Assembly (NCBI GenBank): GCA_023078555.1
Contig: CM041201.1
Coordinates: 3,107,713-3,171,712 of the forward strand
Length of the DNA: 64,000 bases
Source: Ulva prolifera
Taxonomy: Eukaryota > Chlorophyta > Ulvophyceae > Ulvales > Ulvaceae
Reading direction: 5' to 3'
This document shows positions 24,473 through 36,186 of this stretch, piece after piece. The notes beneath the pieces are model-generated. The model was not told where the DNA came from and searched no databases. It was given only the letters and a program-made list of their open reading frames with translations. Every line of letters begins with the position of its first letter. The stretch's first letter is position 1. Both the position numbers and the translations under genes were made by a program.

Positions 24473-25686
24473 ATGGCTGGGCCCGCCTCAGACGAGGAGA
24501 GGCTCGCTGCGCTGTGCACATCGTTTGACGACATCGGAGCCCGCTTGGACAGCCTAGAGGCGGCAAGTGCGGGCAAAGGTGCTGTCCACGCAGTTGAAAT
24601 GCGGTTTCAGACCCTCGATGATAGGCTATCAAAGCTCGAGACTCGCCTGGGAGTCGTACCTGCGCAGGCCAAAGCACAGCAGATCACCAGCTCAAGTGCG
24701 CACCTCCGTCAACGCTTAATCCCATGCGATTACATGTACGCTCCTGACCAATACATACCAGCTGAAAGTAACTTCCAGAGTGATCAGAGACGTGCCTGCA
24801 CAGTGTACCGGTGCACCTGCATGTGGTCGAGCTCATGTAGACTGTGTCTGCAGTGGCTCCGGCATTACCAAAGGACGAGAGTGACACGTATAAACGCCTA
24901 CACCAGGACCTGGTAGAACGAGGCGCCACCAAATTCAGATTTGTGAGAGTTACTGGCCCATACTATGAGGAGCCTTTAGAGTTCCGAGCGCAGCGCCTGA
25001 GTGCCCGCTCCACAGATCAGCTGTGCAAGACGATGGTCATGGAAAACACGAAAGTGACAGAGCACTGCAGTGACCCGAGGCTTTCCAAGTTTTTCCTCGT
25101 GCTTGTGCAGTACACAGCTGCCATTGATGCAGAGAAAGTCAAGGCTTTTGTCCACAAGGTGCGCCAGGCGGATGGGCTGCATGCTTGCTGTGGTGCCCTG
25201 AACGTTGCTTGGGCATGCACCCACGATCGCTTCGTGTGTTTCACCCAGACATGGATGATCATCTGAGCTGTGTCTGTCCTGCTGGTGACAATGGCATCAC
25301 GGGGTGCAGCACAGCACCCTGCAGCATAACTCCCTCATTGCGACCTCTAATCGCAGCTGCCAACACAACTGATTGCGTAAGGTTTGTGTGCATGTCTGCA
25401 GACTGCAAACGAGGTCTCCCACCTCTCCAAGTCGAAGATCAACATGAGAATGACCTCTGATGATGTGGCGAAGGAGCTGACAGGGTATGGTCACAATGCA
25501 GTTACACCCTTGTGCAGCAGAAAGAAGCTGCCAATCATCATGTCTGACCGGATAACTCAGCTCGATGACATTTTCTTCATGGGGGCAGGGGAGGTCGACC
25601 TCAAGGTTGGCATGCCTGCCAGCGAGTTTTTAGCAGCTTACCATGACGGGCCAGTTTTTGTGGTAGATTGTACAACAAACAAGTGA
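24473..25686 (+). CDS. YbaK/aminoacyl-tRNA synthetase-associated domain protein, 3 exons
   Basis: Exons 24473-24695, 24854-25158 and 25402-25686 join in phase to 270 residues. Residues 1-70 form an acidic, heptad-like N-terminus (SFDDIGARLDSLEA, then QTLDDRLSKLETRLG) that probably coils. The rest has YbaK/ProX-fold features: the LCKTMVMENT strand, FFLVLVQYTAAIDAEKVKAF, then KINMRMTSDDVAKELTGYGHNAVTP and a C-terminal VDLKVGMPASEF. Family members are trans-editing deacylases of mischarged tRNA, or relatives of unknown function; the substrate here is not predictable. Both donors are GTGCGC. The exon 1 donor (A/GTGCGC at 24696) is inferred from phase. An in-frame upstream ATG-like extension to 24368 is unlikely to be used. 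TGTAA at 25783-25787 is the likely polyadenylation signal. Confidence 0.85.
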
Positions 25687-25787
25687 TCATCGCGGTCGTG
25701 ACTGCCAGATACATCTTGGTGTGCTTTGATGAACGCAGGTGGTGACCTGTACTTCGGCGCTTTGCATCATGCGCACGATTGGTGTAA

Positions 25788-27113
25788 TCCCCATATGCAT
25801 TGACACGTAAACTAAAGTCGTAGGCAAGGGTGACCTTGCGATGCTCCTCCCCCCACCCAGTGATGTGCATGGAGCTCCTGTTGTTCATGAAGGCAGTTAT
25901 ATTCTGTTGACGCGCAGGCTCACGTGGACTAACGTGCCCAGACGAGTCTGCGCCAGCTGGCAGCATGGACGGTTGTGGCTGGTGGCTGTGCACTGTATAC
26001 TATGCGGGGTGCGAAGCCCAGCGAGCGGAAGCAAAGGTCATACACGCGTGCGCGAGTCAGACCTGCGGTCATGGAATCAGCAGATCGGACACGTCTTTTA
26101 TGTGATTACGTGGACTGCATGATCCAGGCGCACAGGAACATGTTCAGTCTGGCCAGGAATGCATTGGTACATTGCAAGCATCCAAATTCAGGAGGCATCA
26201 CATAAACCTGACTAGCGTCAGCAAATCTGTCTAGTCAACGTGGTATAGGAAGTACAGCATCGCAGTACAAACAGCACCAGCCTGCATTACAAATCCTCAA
26301 AATGCGCCAGCTGCAGTCACTCGAGCCACAGTGAAAGAGCATCTCATCAGCGATCACCAATCACTGGTAGAAATGACATTGGAAACCCAAGAAAACATGA
26401 CAGACGTGCCGTTCACATTAGGTACACAGGCTGGCTGCCCAGCGGCAGTGCAGGCGCCAGCCCTCATCCCGGCCCTGCTGGCATGTGCGGTCCCCAGAAC
26501 TGCAAAGAACATGCTACTCTACAACGTGGCGTGCACATCGCACTCTACGCTTCTGAGATTGTCCTCATACCACGTCTCGGGCAGGCGCGGCGGGCCCCCA
26601 CGGGCCGCACACGGCCGCTGCAGCAGCAGCCATGGACGCGAATGACTGCCAGGCCATCACACATGCATGAAGCCGCACAAATGTGCATGGGGCCATGGCT
26701 ACCGACACCTGCAGCCACCTCAACGCAGCCCTGGCCAAGCACACAGCTGACCTTTGAATCGGCCAATCGGCACAGCCGCAGGTGGAGCGCAAATCATGCT
26801 GCTCTGCTGACCCAGGCCCAGCTACCGTCGCTGATTGCAGCCGAGCTGCCAATGGACCTGGTCCAAGTGGCTTGAGGCACACCGGGCCGCGCTGACACCC
26901 CCGCCACAGACTGAGTTCTGTCCCGCTTCTCGCGCCAGCGCTACGGGCGCAAAGCCCCGCCCGCAACACCCGGACGCAGTAGAATCACCCTGCCTCTCCT
27001 GCAGCCATCCCCTCCTCTGGCGCAGCGTGCCGAGCGCAGCGTGCCGAAGCTCGCGCGGTGCACGCAAACATGACCAAGCCGCACTGCCTAACAGCGTTCC
27101 CACCAGGCAGGCA
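25788..27113. other. Intergenic between convergent genes
   Basis: Holds the 3' UTRs of the YbaK gene (plus) and the coiled-coil protein (minus). Open frames on both strands between 26270 and 27100 are Ala/Arg/His-rich shadows with no recognisable motif. Confidence 0.5.
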
Positions 27114-29857
27114 CTACGGGCTGAAGATCGGCACAGAGTCGATCGTGTCTGTTTGCGCGATCATTTCGAGGGGGATGCGGGGCACCGGCTGCGCCGCCTC
27201 GCCGTCCGCCGGCCCCTCCTCCACTGGCACCTCGTACTGATCCAGCAGATACTCCACGAGCTCGTGCAGCTGCTCCACCTCCTTCTGGAGGCGCTGCTTC
27301 TCTGCACTCCACTCGGAGCGCTCCTGCAGCGCACAGCCCGGGGTGATCTGTTGCAGATATGTATCACAAGGACAGAGGCGACGGAGGCGGGCAGCACACC
27401 CAACACGCGAGCACGCGAGCAGCGCGAGCAGCGCGGCCGCAGTGTGTGGCATGGTGGAAGCTCCAAAACAAAGGTGCTGCAATGCCGTGCCACATGCTGA
27501 GGGGAATTTCTAGCAGCCACAGAAGTATGTGGACAGGGTTCGCGTCGAGCGGGTGGCAACTGTGCAGCCCCACACAGCAGAGATGGGTGAGGTGGTGTGA
27601 CAGCAACTGGGCATCACGGCGCTTCCATACTTGCCTGGGCTAGTCCCAAGTTCGTGTCATGGTCATCCCAGTGGGACCCCGCCACCCTTGCAGTCCTTTC
27701 ACACAAATTTCGCCTGGGTCTTGCCACACGGAAGCACCGTGCTAGTGCACATCAGTCATGCGAATGGGTCGCTGTGCAATGCATGAGTGCTACCGCCCGC
27801 TGTTGCTCTTGCAACACATCAGTCATGGACGTACGCCGGCAGACAGAGATGCCCGGCTTGCTTGTGATGAACCTACGGCAGAGGCTGCGCTGCACCATAG
27901 CCACTCTGCACCCTGCTTCAGGCCACTCCAGGGTGGGAGCAGGAAGGCAAGCTCGCAGGCGAGCCACAGCATGAGCCTGAGCATACCGTGAGCAGGGCGG
28001 AGACTTGCTGCAGCAGCATCTCCTCGAGGATGGCGCTCTGGTCTGTGTGGGCGGCGTCGAAGCGGTTCTCTGCGGTGGAGACGGTGCTCTGGTCTGCGCA
28101 CATGAGGGACGGCGGGCTCATCGGCTGGAGCGCACAGGAGGCGTCGTGCAGCTGCGTGTCTGGCCGCCGCATGCGCAGCCGTGGCGTCAGCTCCAGCATG
28201 ACCTGCAGAACTCAACACGACCGCGTCGGCACCGGGGGTGTTCCGAAAGGACGGGCTCGGGCACTCTCTGACGTGGCGGTGGCAGAGGTGCGCAATGTGG
28301 CAGAGGGAGAGGGACGTCAGCGGATGGGGATGTGTGCATGGGGCGTGCAGTGCTGGCTTGTTTGCTATGGTGGGGTTGTCAGCATGATGTGGTTTGGCTG
28401 TGGCTGGGCTGACCAGGATGCAGCCTGCAGAGGCTGGGGCTTGACCACATGGGGTTCTTGGATGCGGCCAGGAACGCACGGACTCCATTGTGGCCATCAT
28501 GATTCCAGGGATGGGGTCATCGTCAGTGACGGCGGAGGACGGGGATGATGGCGGTGACTCTAGGGCGTCTAGCGCACAACATGCTGAGATGGGATCTATG
28601 GGCTCGGCAGCGCCGGGCGCTACGGGAACGTCTGGAAGTCTTGAACTATTAGGCCGTCTCGTCCGCCTTGCGGATGTAGCCGGGCCGGATCGAGACGTGA
28701 CCTCAGGGCTGGAGCACCGCGCGCGGGCAGACGCTGAGGTGCCTGTTACGGAGGTGCTGCGTTTGCGAGGGCTGCTCAGTCGCAGAGGTCCCGCAGGCCG
28801 GAACACGTTCTGTAGCTTCTGTTTGCGCTGGCGCTTGAACTCTTCAAGGGGCACGCCTCCGCGCTCTTGCATGGCTTTCGAGGCCTGCACAGCTCACTGC
28901 GAACCTGTCAATTTGAAATTGACCGATGACGGATCGACAGGTAATCGCGGAGGTGGCTGCGTACCATAGATGAAAGTTTGGAGATTTTGTCATTGGCAGG
29001 TTTCGGCTTGGGTCCAGTCTCCGACTTGCGTGGTTTCGCTGGCTTGGCTGGCTGCTTTGGAGGCTGACTAAGCGACCGCGCGGTGTCTCGGGCTGAATCG
29101 GCGTCAGCATTTGAAACGGACGGCAGCGACACTTTCACAGGAGGTAGGCGTTCGGTGCGAGTAGGATCCCAGCTCTTTAGAGGCAGCTGTACGCAGGGAG
29201 TGGCATCGTTTGGCAGCTGCTCCGGGGCAGTGGTTGTTTGCTTCTGCTGCACAAAGTAATGGGACGTCTACACCGAGATGGAAAGCGATCAAGGCGCGCA
29301 GGCGTCTACATAAACACCTCAATCGCGGCACCAGGCCCTTCTGCAGCGCCAAGCGAAGCTGCAGCCTGAACAGGTCAGTCTATGCACAAGCTTGCAGCCA
29401 GCTTACGAGCAATTGCAAAGGCCGAAGTGAGGAGACCGCTTGCTTGAGAATGTCGAACACCAGCTGCCATTGCAGAAAGATTCAGTTCTGCACGTCGAAT
29501 GCATGTATTCGTCACGCTGGGCTCGCTGGGCTCGCTGCCGCTCCGCCATATGGTTTGCTGCAGCGCGATGGCGGATCAGCGCAAGTGCTCAACAGCGATC
29601 TGGGGACATCAGCACTCTAGTCATGCAAAACATGTCCTCACTGCCCACGAGCTTGGCGGCATTGGAAGCGATGCCAGCGATGCGTCGTGCGCTGGCGTTG
29701 CTTGGAAGACGACCTCATGTAGGATCAGAGAGCCACGCACCTCCTGATCAAAAGCGCTGCAATCCGGAAGAGGCTTAGGCTGTGCTACCTTCTTGTAAAA
29801 TAGGAACATGATCAGGGACGGAGCGCAAGCTGCTATCGCCAGCACCCAGAACAGCAT
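27114..29857 (-). CDS. Unrecognised N-anchored membrane protein with Ser/Pro-rich middle and C-terminal coiled coil
   Basis: Minus-strand model: 29857-29741, 29463-29407, 29358-29332, 29246-28965, 28884-28480, 28202-27987, 27323-27114. Every intron is phase 0 and the total is 437 residues. Exon 1 starts with a hydrophobic helix (MLFWVLAIAACAPSLIMFLF) followed by YKK, as in a signal anchor. Exon 2 is amphipathic (LVFDILKQAVSSLRPLQLL). Exons 4 and 5 are Lys/Pro- and Ser-rich (PPKQPAKPAKPRKS; SSPRKRSTS). Exon 6 has many acids and ends ILEEMLLQQVSALLT. Exon 7 is a clear heptad coil (SEWSAEKQRLQKEVEQLHEL) with an acidic tail. I do not recognise the family. It may be a membrane-tethering or cytoskeletal adaptor, but that is only inference from composition. 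The 27-bp third exon and the start are the weakest parts of the model. Confidence 0.6.
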
Positions 29858-31220
29858 GCTATGTCAAGCACCCATCTGGATCCAGCCCAAACATAGCGAT
29901 TCCGAAGATGAAACGTAGCAGCGAAGACTGATTAGCCAGGGCAGGGCCCATCAACGTCGCTAAGCCAGGCAGACTGATTCAAATCCAGTCGAACGCGCAA
30001 AGTAGGAAGCATAATCAGGTCAATGACGTCCATATTCTGTATACTTCCAGGGATTCAATCGTCATTTTCCTCGTTTTGCCAGGTGGCAGTCGGTGCACGC
30101 CTTCAGAGCGTGCTGCACCAAGGAACTTTCATGCATATGCAAACGTTTATATGCATGACTGAATTACGTCCCCGGCCTCACTGCGTGGAGGAAACGACGC
30201 CACAAGAGTGAAAAGACCCATGCTTCGACAGCTCAGAACAGCTTGCGCTGACCCCGACTACATGTTTCTCGCCACACCCGGGTCGCCAGAAGCAGTTTGT
30301 TTACAACGTTGCACCCATGCTCCGGATCACTGTCTTCCGTTATGTCGGTCAAGGTGCACGCCGCGAACACCACAGGAAATATTTTCTGCAAAAAATGATG
30401 CGGCGGTATCCATTGTTCGTACGTCCCTAGACATGCGCCGCAGTGAAGCCGCGAGATTTACAAATTATTCATTTGGAGTGGTCTTCGAAGACACAGTCCC
30501 GATTGTCTGCGTGTTAAAACTGCAGCGCCACGGAGGCTCTGGGGTTCTTACGGAAGCGAATGCGCACGCGCGCGTAGGTGCCTCGCGCCGACACGTTTCT
30601 TTTCGAGTGGCCATGTCCGGAAGTTTTTTGGCTCAATTCTCGGCCTCAAATCCAGCGGCGTGCCACAATCCGCGTCACTCACTTGCACACTTTGGATGCA
30701 GCTCAGACATGCACTGCCACGATGAGCAGGCCCGCATGTGCGTCGAAGCATGCAACTGAAGAGGTACATACGTCTCAGAGTCTTTACATCGCGTTCCCTA
30801 GGCCCGCAGATCTCCGGCATAGTTGCAGGCGCGCTCGGTCAGCTTGCAGCGCTGGTGGGCTGCCTGTTCCAACCAGTGACCGCCATTGCACGGCATATAC
30901 CGCATGCACAGGGCCACACACCGGGCATGGCCATTTACAGGTCGTACTGTCCGCCCCAACTGGCGGTGAGCAGCCCACGTTCAGCGCTCACCACTGATTT
31001 CGTACGATGCCTGGAGCTTTTAGCGTGCTGCCTTGGCGGGCGACGTCACATCCCCGCATGCCGTAGCTGTCAATGCCGATTCTGGGCGGCACATGATGTT
31101 GCAAAGACGCAGTCGGAGAGGCAGGTGGATGCACAGACGGTGTGCAGCAACACCATGCAACACAATGCCATCAACACTGGCCCCAAATATAGATCCTCTC
31201 AAAGCACCCCAGCTGCTGTT
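29858..31220. other. Gene-poor stretch upstream of the repeat cluster
   Basis: The presumed promoter of the minus-strand membrane protein lies near 29858-30000. A plus-strand frame around 30780-30966 (GIVAGALGQLAALVGCLFQP, then CPPQLAV before GTGAGC) could be an exon but has no partner I can identify. Nothing else is supported. Confidence 0.4.
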
Positions 31221-32074
31221 GTGTGATGACACTGTCGGAGTGGCCCGTTGCACCGCCAGGGCAACGAACAAGCACGCCAACGCCGCTGTTGTGAAGCCTC
31301 CAACCACACTCCCAAACACCCCCACAAAGCGCCCCTCACATAACCCCGCGTGGGTCGGGTTTCGGTGTGTGTTACAAAGGAAAAAGCCGGAGGGGCCGGT
31401 AGCACCGCCAGGACCAAAAGGGAGAGCACGAACAACGCAATGCGCACGCAGCAGGAGAGCAACAGCCAACGCCAAGGCACAACAAGCACCCACACACCCC
31501 CACGCCCCAAGCACCCACACACCCCCACCGAGCACGCCGTCGTCGGTCAGGACCGTGAGTCCCATCACTCCGGTGTGTGTGTGGTACAAAGGAAAAAGCC
31601 GGAGGGGCAGGTAGCACCGCCAGGACCAAAAGGGAGAGCATAAGAAACGCAATGCGCACGCAGCAGGAGAGCCACAGCCAACGCCAAGGCACAACGAGCA
31701 CACACACACCCCCACGCTCCCACACACTACCACAGGTCGGGTTTCGGTGTGTGGTTCGTGTGGTAGTGTGGGGGAGCGTGGGGGTGTGTGGGTGCTTGTT
31801 CTGCCTTGGCGTTGGCTGTTGCTCTCCTGCTGCGTGCGCTTTGCGTTGTTCGTGCTCTCCCTTTTGGTCCTGGCGGTGCTACCGGCCCCTCCGGCTTTTT
31901 CCTTTGTAACACATAACCCCGCCGCCGTGTGCGGGAGTGTGCGGTTGCGTCTTGTGCCTTGGCGTTGGCTGTTGCTCTCCTGTTGCGTGTGCGTTGCGTT
32001 GTTTGTGCTCTCCCTCTTGGCCCTGGCGGTGCTACCGGCCCCTCCGGCTTTTTCCTTTGTACCACAACCCCGAC
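31221..32074. repeat. Cluster of five dispersed-repeat copies in direct and inverted orientation
   Basis: A short repeat appears forward at about 31221-31280 (partial), 31371-31490 and 31581-31700, and inverted at about 31791-31913 and 31951-32065. The forward core reads TACAAAGGAAAAAGCCGGAG, GGGCCGGTAGCACCGCCAGG, then a GGAGAGCA-containing stretch and CAACGCCAAGGCACAAC. A flanking unit GGGTCGGGTTTCGGTGTGTG occurs at 31352 and about 31738. Because the two pairs face each other, a transcript across this region would fold into a long hairpin centred near 31745. The 429-codon minus-strand frame here is a by-product of the repeats. Confidence 0.85.
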
Positions 32075-34252
32075 GCACACATGCACACACCAAGTCCAGC
32101 ACATAACAGCGCCGCACGCACACACCCATGCCCCTGCCCGCCGCTGAGGCGGTGAAACACAACGCCTCCCGATCCCCATCCCCGCCCGGCACTGATACAC
32201 CGCGCAGAACCAGCTGTCCCAAACCCTTTCCCCCCACTTCCACACGTGTGGAGTACCAGCCGCGTCCCTTCACTGCGCACAGAACTTCTGCCGAGGCTCT
32301 CCCGAGCATGGCACACCATCTCTTGCCTCAGCAGCGGCCAGCGTCGCCGCGGGCCGGGCAGAGGCCAACAACCGGATGCCAGACACCGGCGGAAGGGGGT
32401 ACCTAGGGGGAGGGTGGGGAGGGCTACTCCGCCACTCAGGCCAGGTGGCCACGAGCCTGTGGCTGCTGCTCAGCATGCAAGGTGGTGGCGGAGCTCCCGC
32501 CGGTACATGTGTTTTCCATGTGATGTCAACGCGCAGGCATAGGCTTGGGACACAGTTCGACACACCTCTGGCGACATCGCGCAAACGCATGTCCGGTCAC
32601 ACACGCCGACCTCAAACCCTCGGCTGGTCGCACACAGGAAAGGTCCCGAGCCTCCAAGCACTGATGTATGTGGTCCATGCTGAGTGACACGCACGCCAGA
32701 CGCCCATGCATCTGGGGCGGGGTGCTCGGCAGCGGCGCTGCCAGCTGTGCTCACAGTCTTGAGACCCTGCCTGCATGTTGGCTCTTCTCGTTCAGACGCC
32801 CTGCCATCTGGTGCCGTTTGCGACCGCTGCCCAGCCACACCATCTCTGGCACGGCCGCGACTGCGGGGTCAAAATGTGCATCTGATGGCGACGTTGACCC
32901 TTACACCAGATACAGGCGAGCACACCCATTGCGCAAGCGCTGTTACACCAACGGTGGTGTGCCAGGGTGGTCTGTCCTGAGGCATGTGAGCTGGTGTATC
33001 CACTCTGTTCTGTGAGTCACCAGCACAAGTATGTTTGATCGTGATGCTTTGCATGTCGCGTAGGAGTCCTGGCACACCATGGCTCATGCTCGTGTCACTT
33101 ATCTTGCGATCAGCGGGCGCCTGCTGACCTTCTCACTGGGCCCTGGTACTGTCCCAGCATGCCACCCCCGGACCGTCCCTCCCCATTGACCGGGACCCAT
33201 CTGCCCGCTGTGGCTGCAAGCTGAACAGTGCGTGCCACCTGCAGCAGCATTCCAATCACCAGTGCTGCAGGTTCAGGTGGATGGCACTTGCATATCGGGT
33301 CCATGGTGGCGGGACACCATGCTGTGGTGCCAAGGCGTGTGTCCATGCCTTCCATTTCCTTCGTTATCAGACAATAGATGAAACTGATGATAAGTAGTAT
33401 CTCGAGATCTGACAACGCTGTAGGGTACAGCCTGCAAGAGGGCGCTGGCATCGTATCATACCAGTGATCCTGCCAACACAACGCCTGCGATCCACCCCAG
33501 CCCGTCTCGCAGGCCTTCGAAGGCTGCGACTGGCCCGCAGTCTCTGGGCCAAGCGTGGCGCTGCTGCACGGCGTGTGTGCACTTCGTGCGGGTTGCCAGG
33601 ATCGGTGGTGATCCCCATGCAAACAGGCTTGCAGAGACTGGCGATCTGCGCCGTGCCAGTGCCGCAGCACCCAGTGTCCACTGTAGGCGCTGGTAGGTTC
33701 GCGTTGCACGCTTTGCGGGTGAAGCAGACCATAGGCTCTTGGTGTCTGTCGAGATGCACCCTGTGGTCACTGGGGGAGTTCAGGCTCATACAGGGCTATT
33801 AGTGATTGATGGACGATGCAGAACTATTCGACAATGGGTGGTGCCTGTGAACCTGCCTGCTGCATGCTTCAATGAAGCATTGCCGAGTGCTCGTCTCCAT
33901 GCATGACCCATCCTGCTTGGTAGCGCCCAGCTGACGCATGAGCACGGAACCAGGCATGCAGGACACGCTGCAGTTGCCGCGCACAACAGCGAAGGGAGAT
34001 CCAAGCCCGGCCGAGGTTTGCCAGAAATCAATTACGGACGTGCAAGCCTCAGACTACGATCGCGTCCCCTGTCAAATCAGCTGCATCGGTAACACAACGT
34101 GACTCTCGTCGGTCAGTGCGTCGCTGCTGTGGCCCAGCCCCTCGTTCTTCATATTCAATCCGATAACTTGTGTAATCTGATCCGACTGTAACGCTATCAG
34201 CATCAACTGGCTGTCCACTTGTCCTGAACTCGTTTCCTCAAAAGCCTGTGCC
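32075..34252. other. Gene-poor stretch before the Yip1-family gene
   Basis: No frame here shows family motifs or paired splice sites. The last few hundred bases upstream of 34253 presumably hold the promoter and 5' UTR of the Yip1-family gene. Confidence 0.45.
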
Positions 34253-34930
34253 ATGGCAGATCCCTTCGGGTCACCGCTCCCTCAGCAATACACATATGCG
34301 CCAGCAGCACCTTCATATGGCAGCTACCAGGCTCAGCAGGAGCCCTGGAATCCTTATGCGTTTCGTCAGGGAGCACCTAGCCCGGCTGTTGCAGAAGAAG
34401 ATGAACTTCCAATTCTTGAAGAGTTAGAGATCGACGTTGGTGCCATTGTACAGAAGAGTTTGAGTATCCTGTGCGGACGTGTAGGCGCGAGAAGCTTAAG
34501 AGATATCGATCTGGGAGGGCCGATCATATTTGCTTCTTGTTTAGCAACTCTGCAATTGTTTTCGGGGAAGCTGTACTTTGGCGTCATTTTCGGCTGGAGC
34601 TTCATAGCATACACACTTTTTTGGTTTATTGTACATCAATTGGCGGGCCATGGACCGCAGTCAGACAAGGAGTGTATCGACTTGTACAACTGCAGCGCAT
34701 GCTTGGGGTACTGCCTGCTTCCTATGCTGGTGGTCAGTATTCTGGTCAAGCTCTTGCCAAAGGGCTCACAGATATCTGTTGGAATATTCGTTTTGACGAG
34801 TATGTACTGTGCGTTTTTGGCTGGCAAGCTCGTGACAAAACGAGCAGTGTTTCTGCAGAAGCAGCTAGGCACGATTGTATACCCCGCTTTTCTGTACTAT
34901 GCTCTCATAGCTCTGCTGTCACTGAGCTGA
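34253..34930 (+). CDS. Yip1/YIPF-family membrane trafficking protein (YIPF5/7-like), intronless
   Basis: A single 225-residue frame. The N-terminus is Pro/Tyr/Gln-rich and cytosolic, as in the family. Then comes the conserved block LPILEELEIDVGAIVQKSL, followed by DLGGPIIF and five hydrophobic segments (roughly residues 98-118, 120-142, 153-172, 178-195 and 205-224). GYCLLPML is the family's signature in the third segment. Yip1 proteins sit in ER and early Golgi membranes, bind Rab/Ypt GTPases and act in ER-to-Golgi vesicle formation. Length is close to that of yeast and human relatives (about 250). It is the only multi-domain-sized gene in the window without introns, which could reflect retrocopying or simple intron loss; no poly-A tract or target duplication is evident. 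Confidence 0.95.
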   Translation: MADPFGSPLPQQYTYAPAAPSYGSYQAQQEPWNPYAFRQGAPSPAVAEEDELPILEELEIDVGAIVQKSLSILCGRVGARSLRDIDLGGPIIFASCLATLQLFSGKLYFGVIFGWSFIAYTLFWFIVHQLAGHGPQSDKECIDLYNCSACLGYCLLPMLVVSILVKLLPKGSQISVGIFVLTSMYCAFLAGKLVTKRAVFLQKQLGTIVYPAFLYYALIALLSLS

Positions 34931-36186
34931 CGTTGTAACAGTGTCGTGCCATGTTTGCAGCGGCAAACTGCACAATGCTCGCTGCCCTGTTGGATGATGC
35001 CATGATCACGTAGCTTAAGATAAGATCTCTAGTTCACAAAGAGCACTTCGGCTCTTGTGTGTGTGTTTTTTTTTTTCAAAAGGCACGCCTGTGGTCGATT
35101 AACTGTGATACTCGATTGTCATGTTGTCCAGCCTGAACAGCAATACTGCCCAGTGCATGCTGCAATGGACATGCATGGGGTGTCCTATGACCTTGCAATT
35201 GACCAGAGTCAACACATGGTGTCTGTATATTTGCAATTGGAGTATTGAGGCGCATATGCCCCACAGTTCTTGCGTGCCTTTACTGTCACTCCAAAGCATA
35301 CTCGTGACCACATCAGCACGTCTGCCTGATGTTTGATGCCTGCAGACTGCAGATTAGTCCTGGGTTTGGATGGCGGTGAGATGAGTGTGAGATGCTGAAT
35401 CGGATGTGAAAGCGTGTCTGTGTTCCGTTGTGGGTTTATCATCCATGCTGTATACTAACTGATGCTCAAGAGATACTCAATCCCGTTGGCTCTCATGACA
35501 GTGAGAACAACACAGGCGCATCACAGTTCACGCACAAATGCCCAATCCTCACACCAACAGCCATGTGGGCAGTGAACTCGTGTCTTGAACGGTGTGCTGG
35601 CTGTGTCCATGCCTCGGCCTCCCGCGTGCAGCAGCGCCAGCTTAAGCTTTCGTCCCGGTGGACGTAGCCGAATCCGTACACCATTGATACAGACCAATCG
35701 AGGACTGAACTCGATGCCGCTCAATACCACAGCGGTGAGTGCCTGCAAGCCAGCTTCTCGGTCACAACGCGGGACATCCTGAGCACGACGCGTCATCGCG
35801 ATGCTTCGATCGGCCTTCGCGATCCATGGCATCGTAGACGCGCAGAGCTGACGATACTCTGGCGAAGGTTTGCAGGCGTTGAAATGACAATGAAAACTCT
35901 TCCATCTCCCCTAAGTGAGTAAGCTGATCCAGACAACGGTTGGTTCATATTTCATATATCCCCACGGGTCGCGATAGCAATGGAATAAACAGGAAGACAG
36001 AAAAATATAGCTTTTGCATCATGGTAGCAACAAAACCATAAACATGTGCTCGCTACGAGGGAGCACGTGTTGTGTTAGCACCAGCTACTCCCCAAGCCGG
36101 TCTCAAGCCTCGAGTTTGTGGACCGCAGCCCCTACTAGGGACGCCACAGATCTACGGTAGCTAGATTTTGTCACTGTGGGGATACG
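34931..36186. other. Intergenic with one candidate exon
   Basis: TGTAA at 34934-34938 lies only four bases after the Yip1-family stop. On the plus strand 35609-35734 reads MPRPPACSSASLSFRPGGRS... and ends at GCG before GTGAGTG, a good donor; it could be a 5' exon of the DM15 gene downstream, although its phase 0 end does not match the acceptors I see near 36128-36165. A T9 run is at about 35068. Nothing else is supported. Confidence 0.4.

Noticed and set aside
27823..28890. 355-codon minus-strand frame as a single exon
   Set aside because: Its first 135 codons are exon 5 of the membrane protein; the rest crosses a clear GTGCGT donor and becomes His/Pro/Ala-rich shadow sequence, while the next exon lies in another frame.
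31020..32309. 429-codon minus-strand frame
   Set aside because: It runs through forward and inverted repeat copies and changes composition at each boundary; no family motif.
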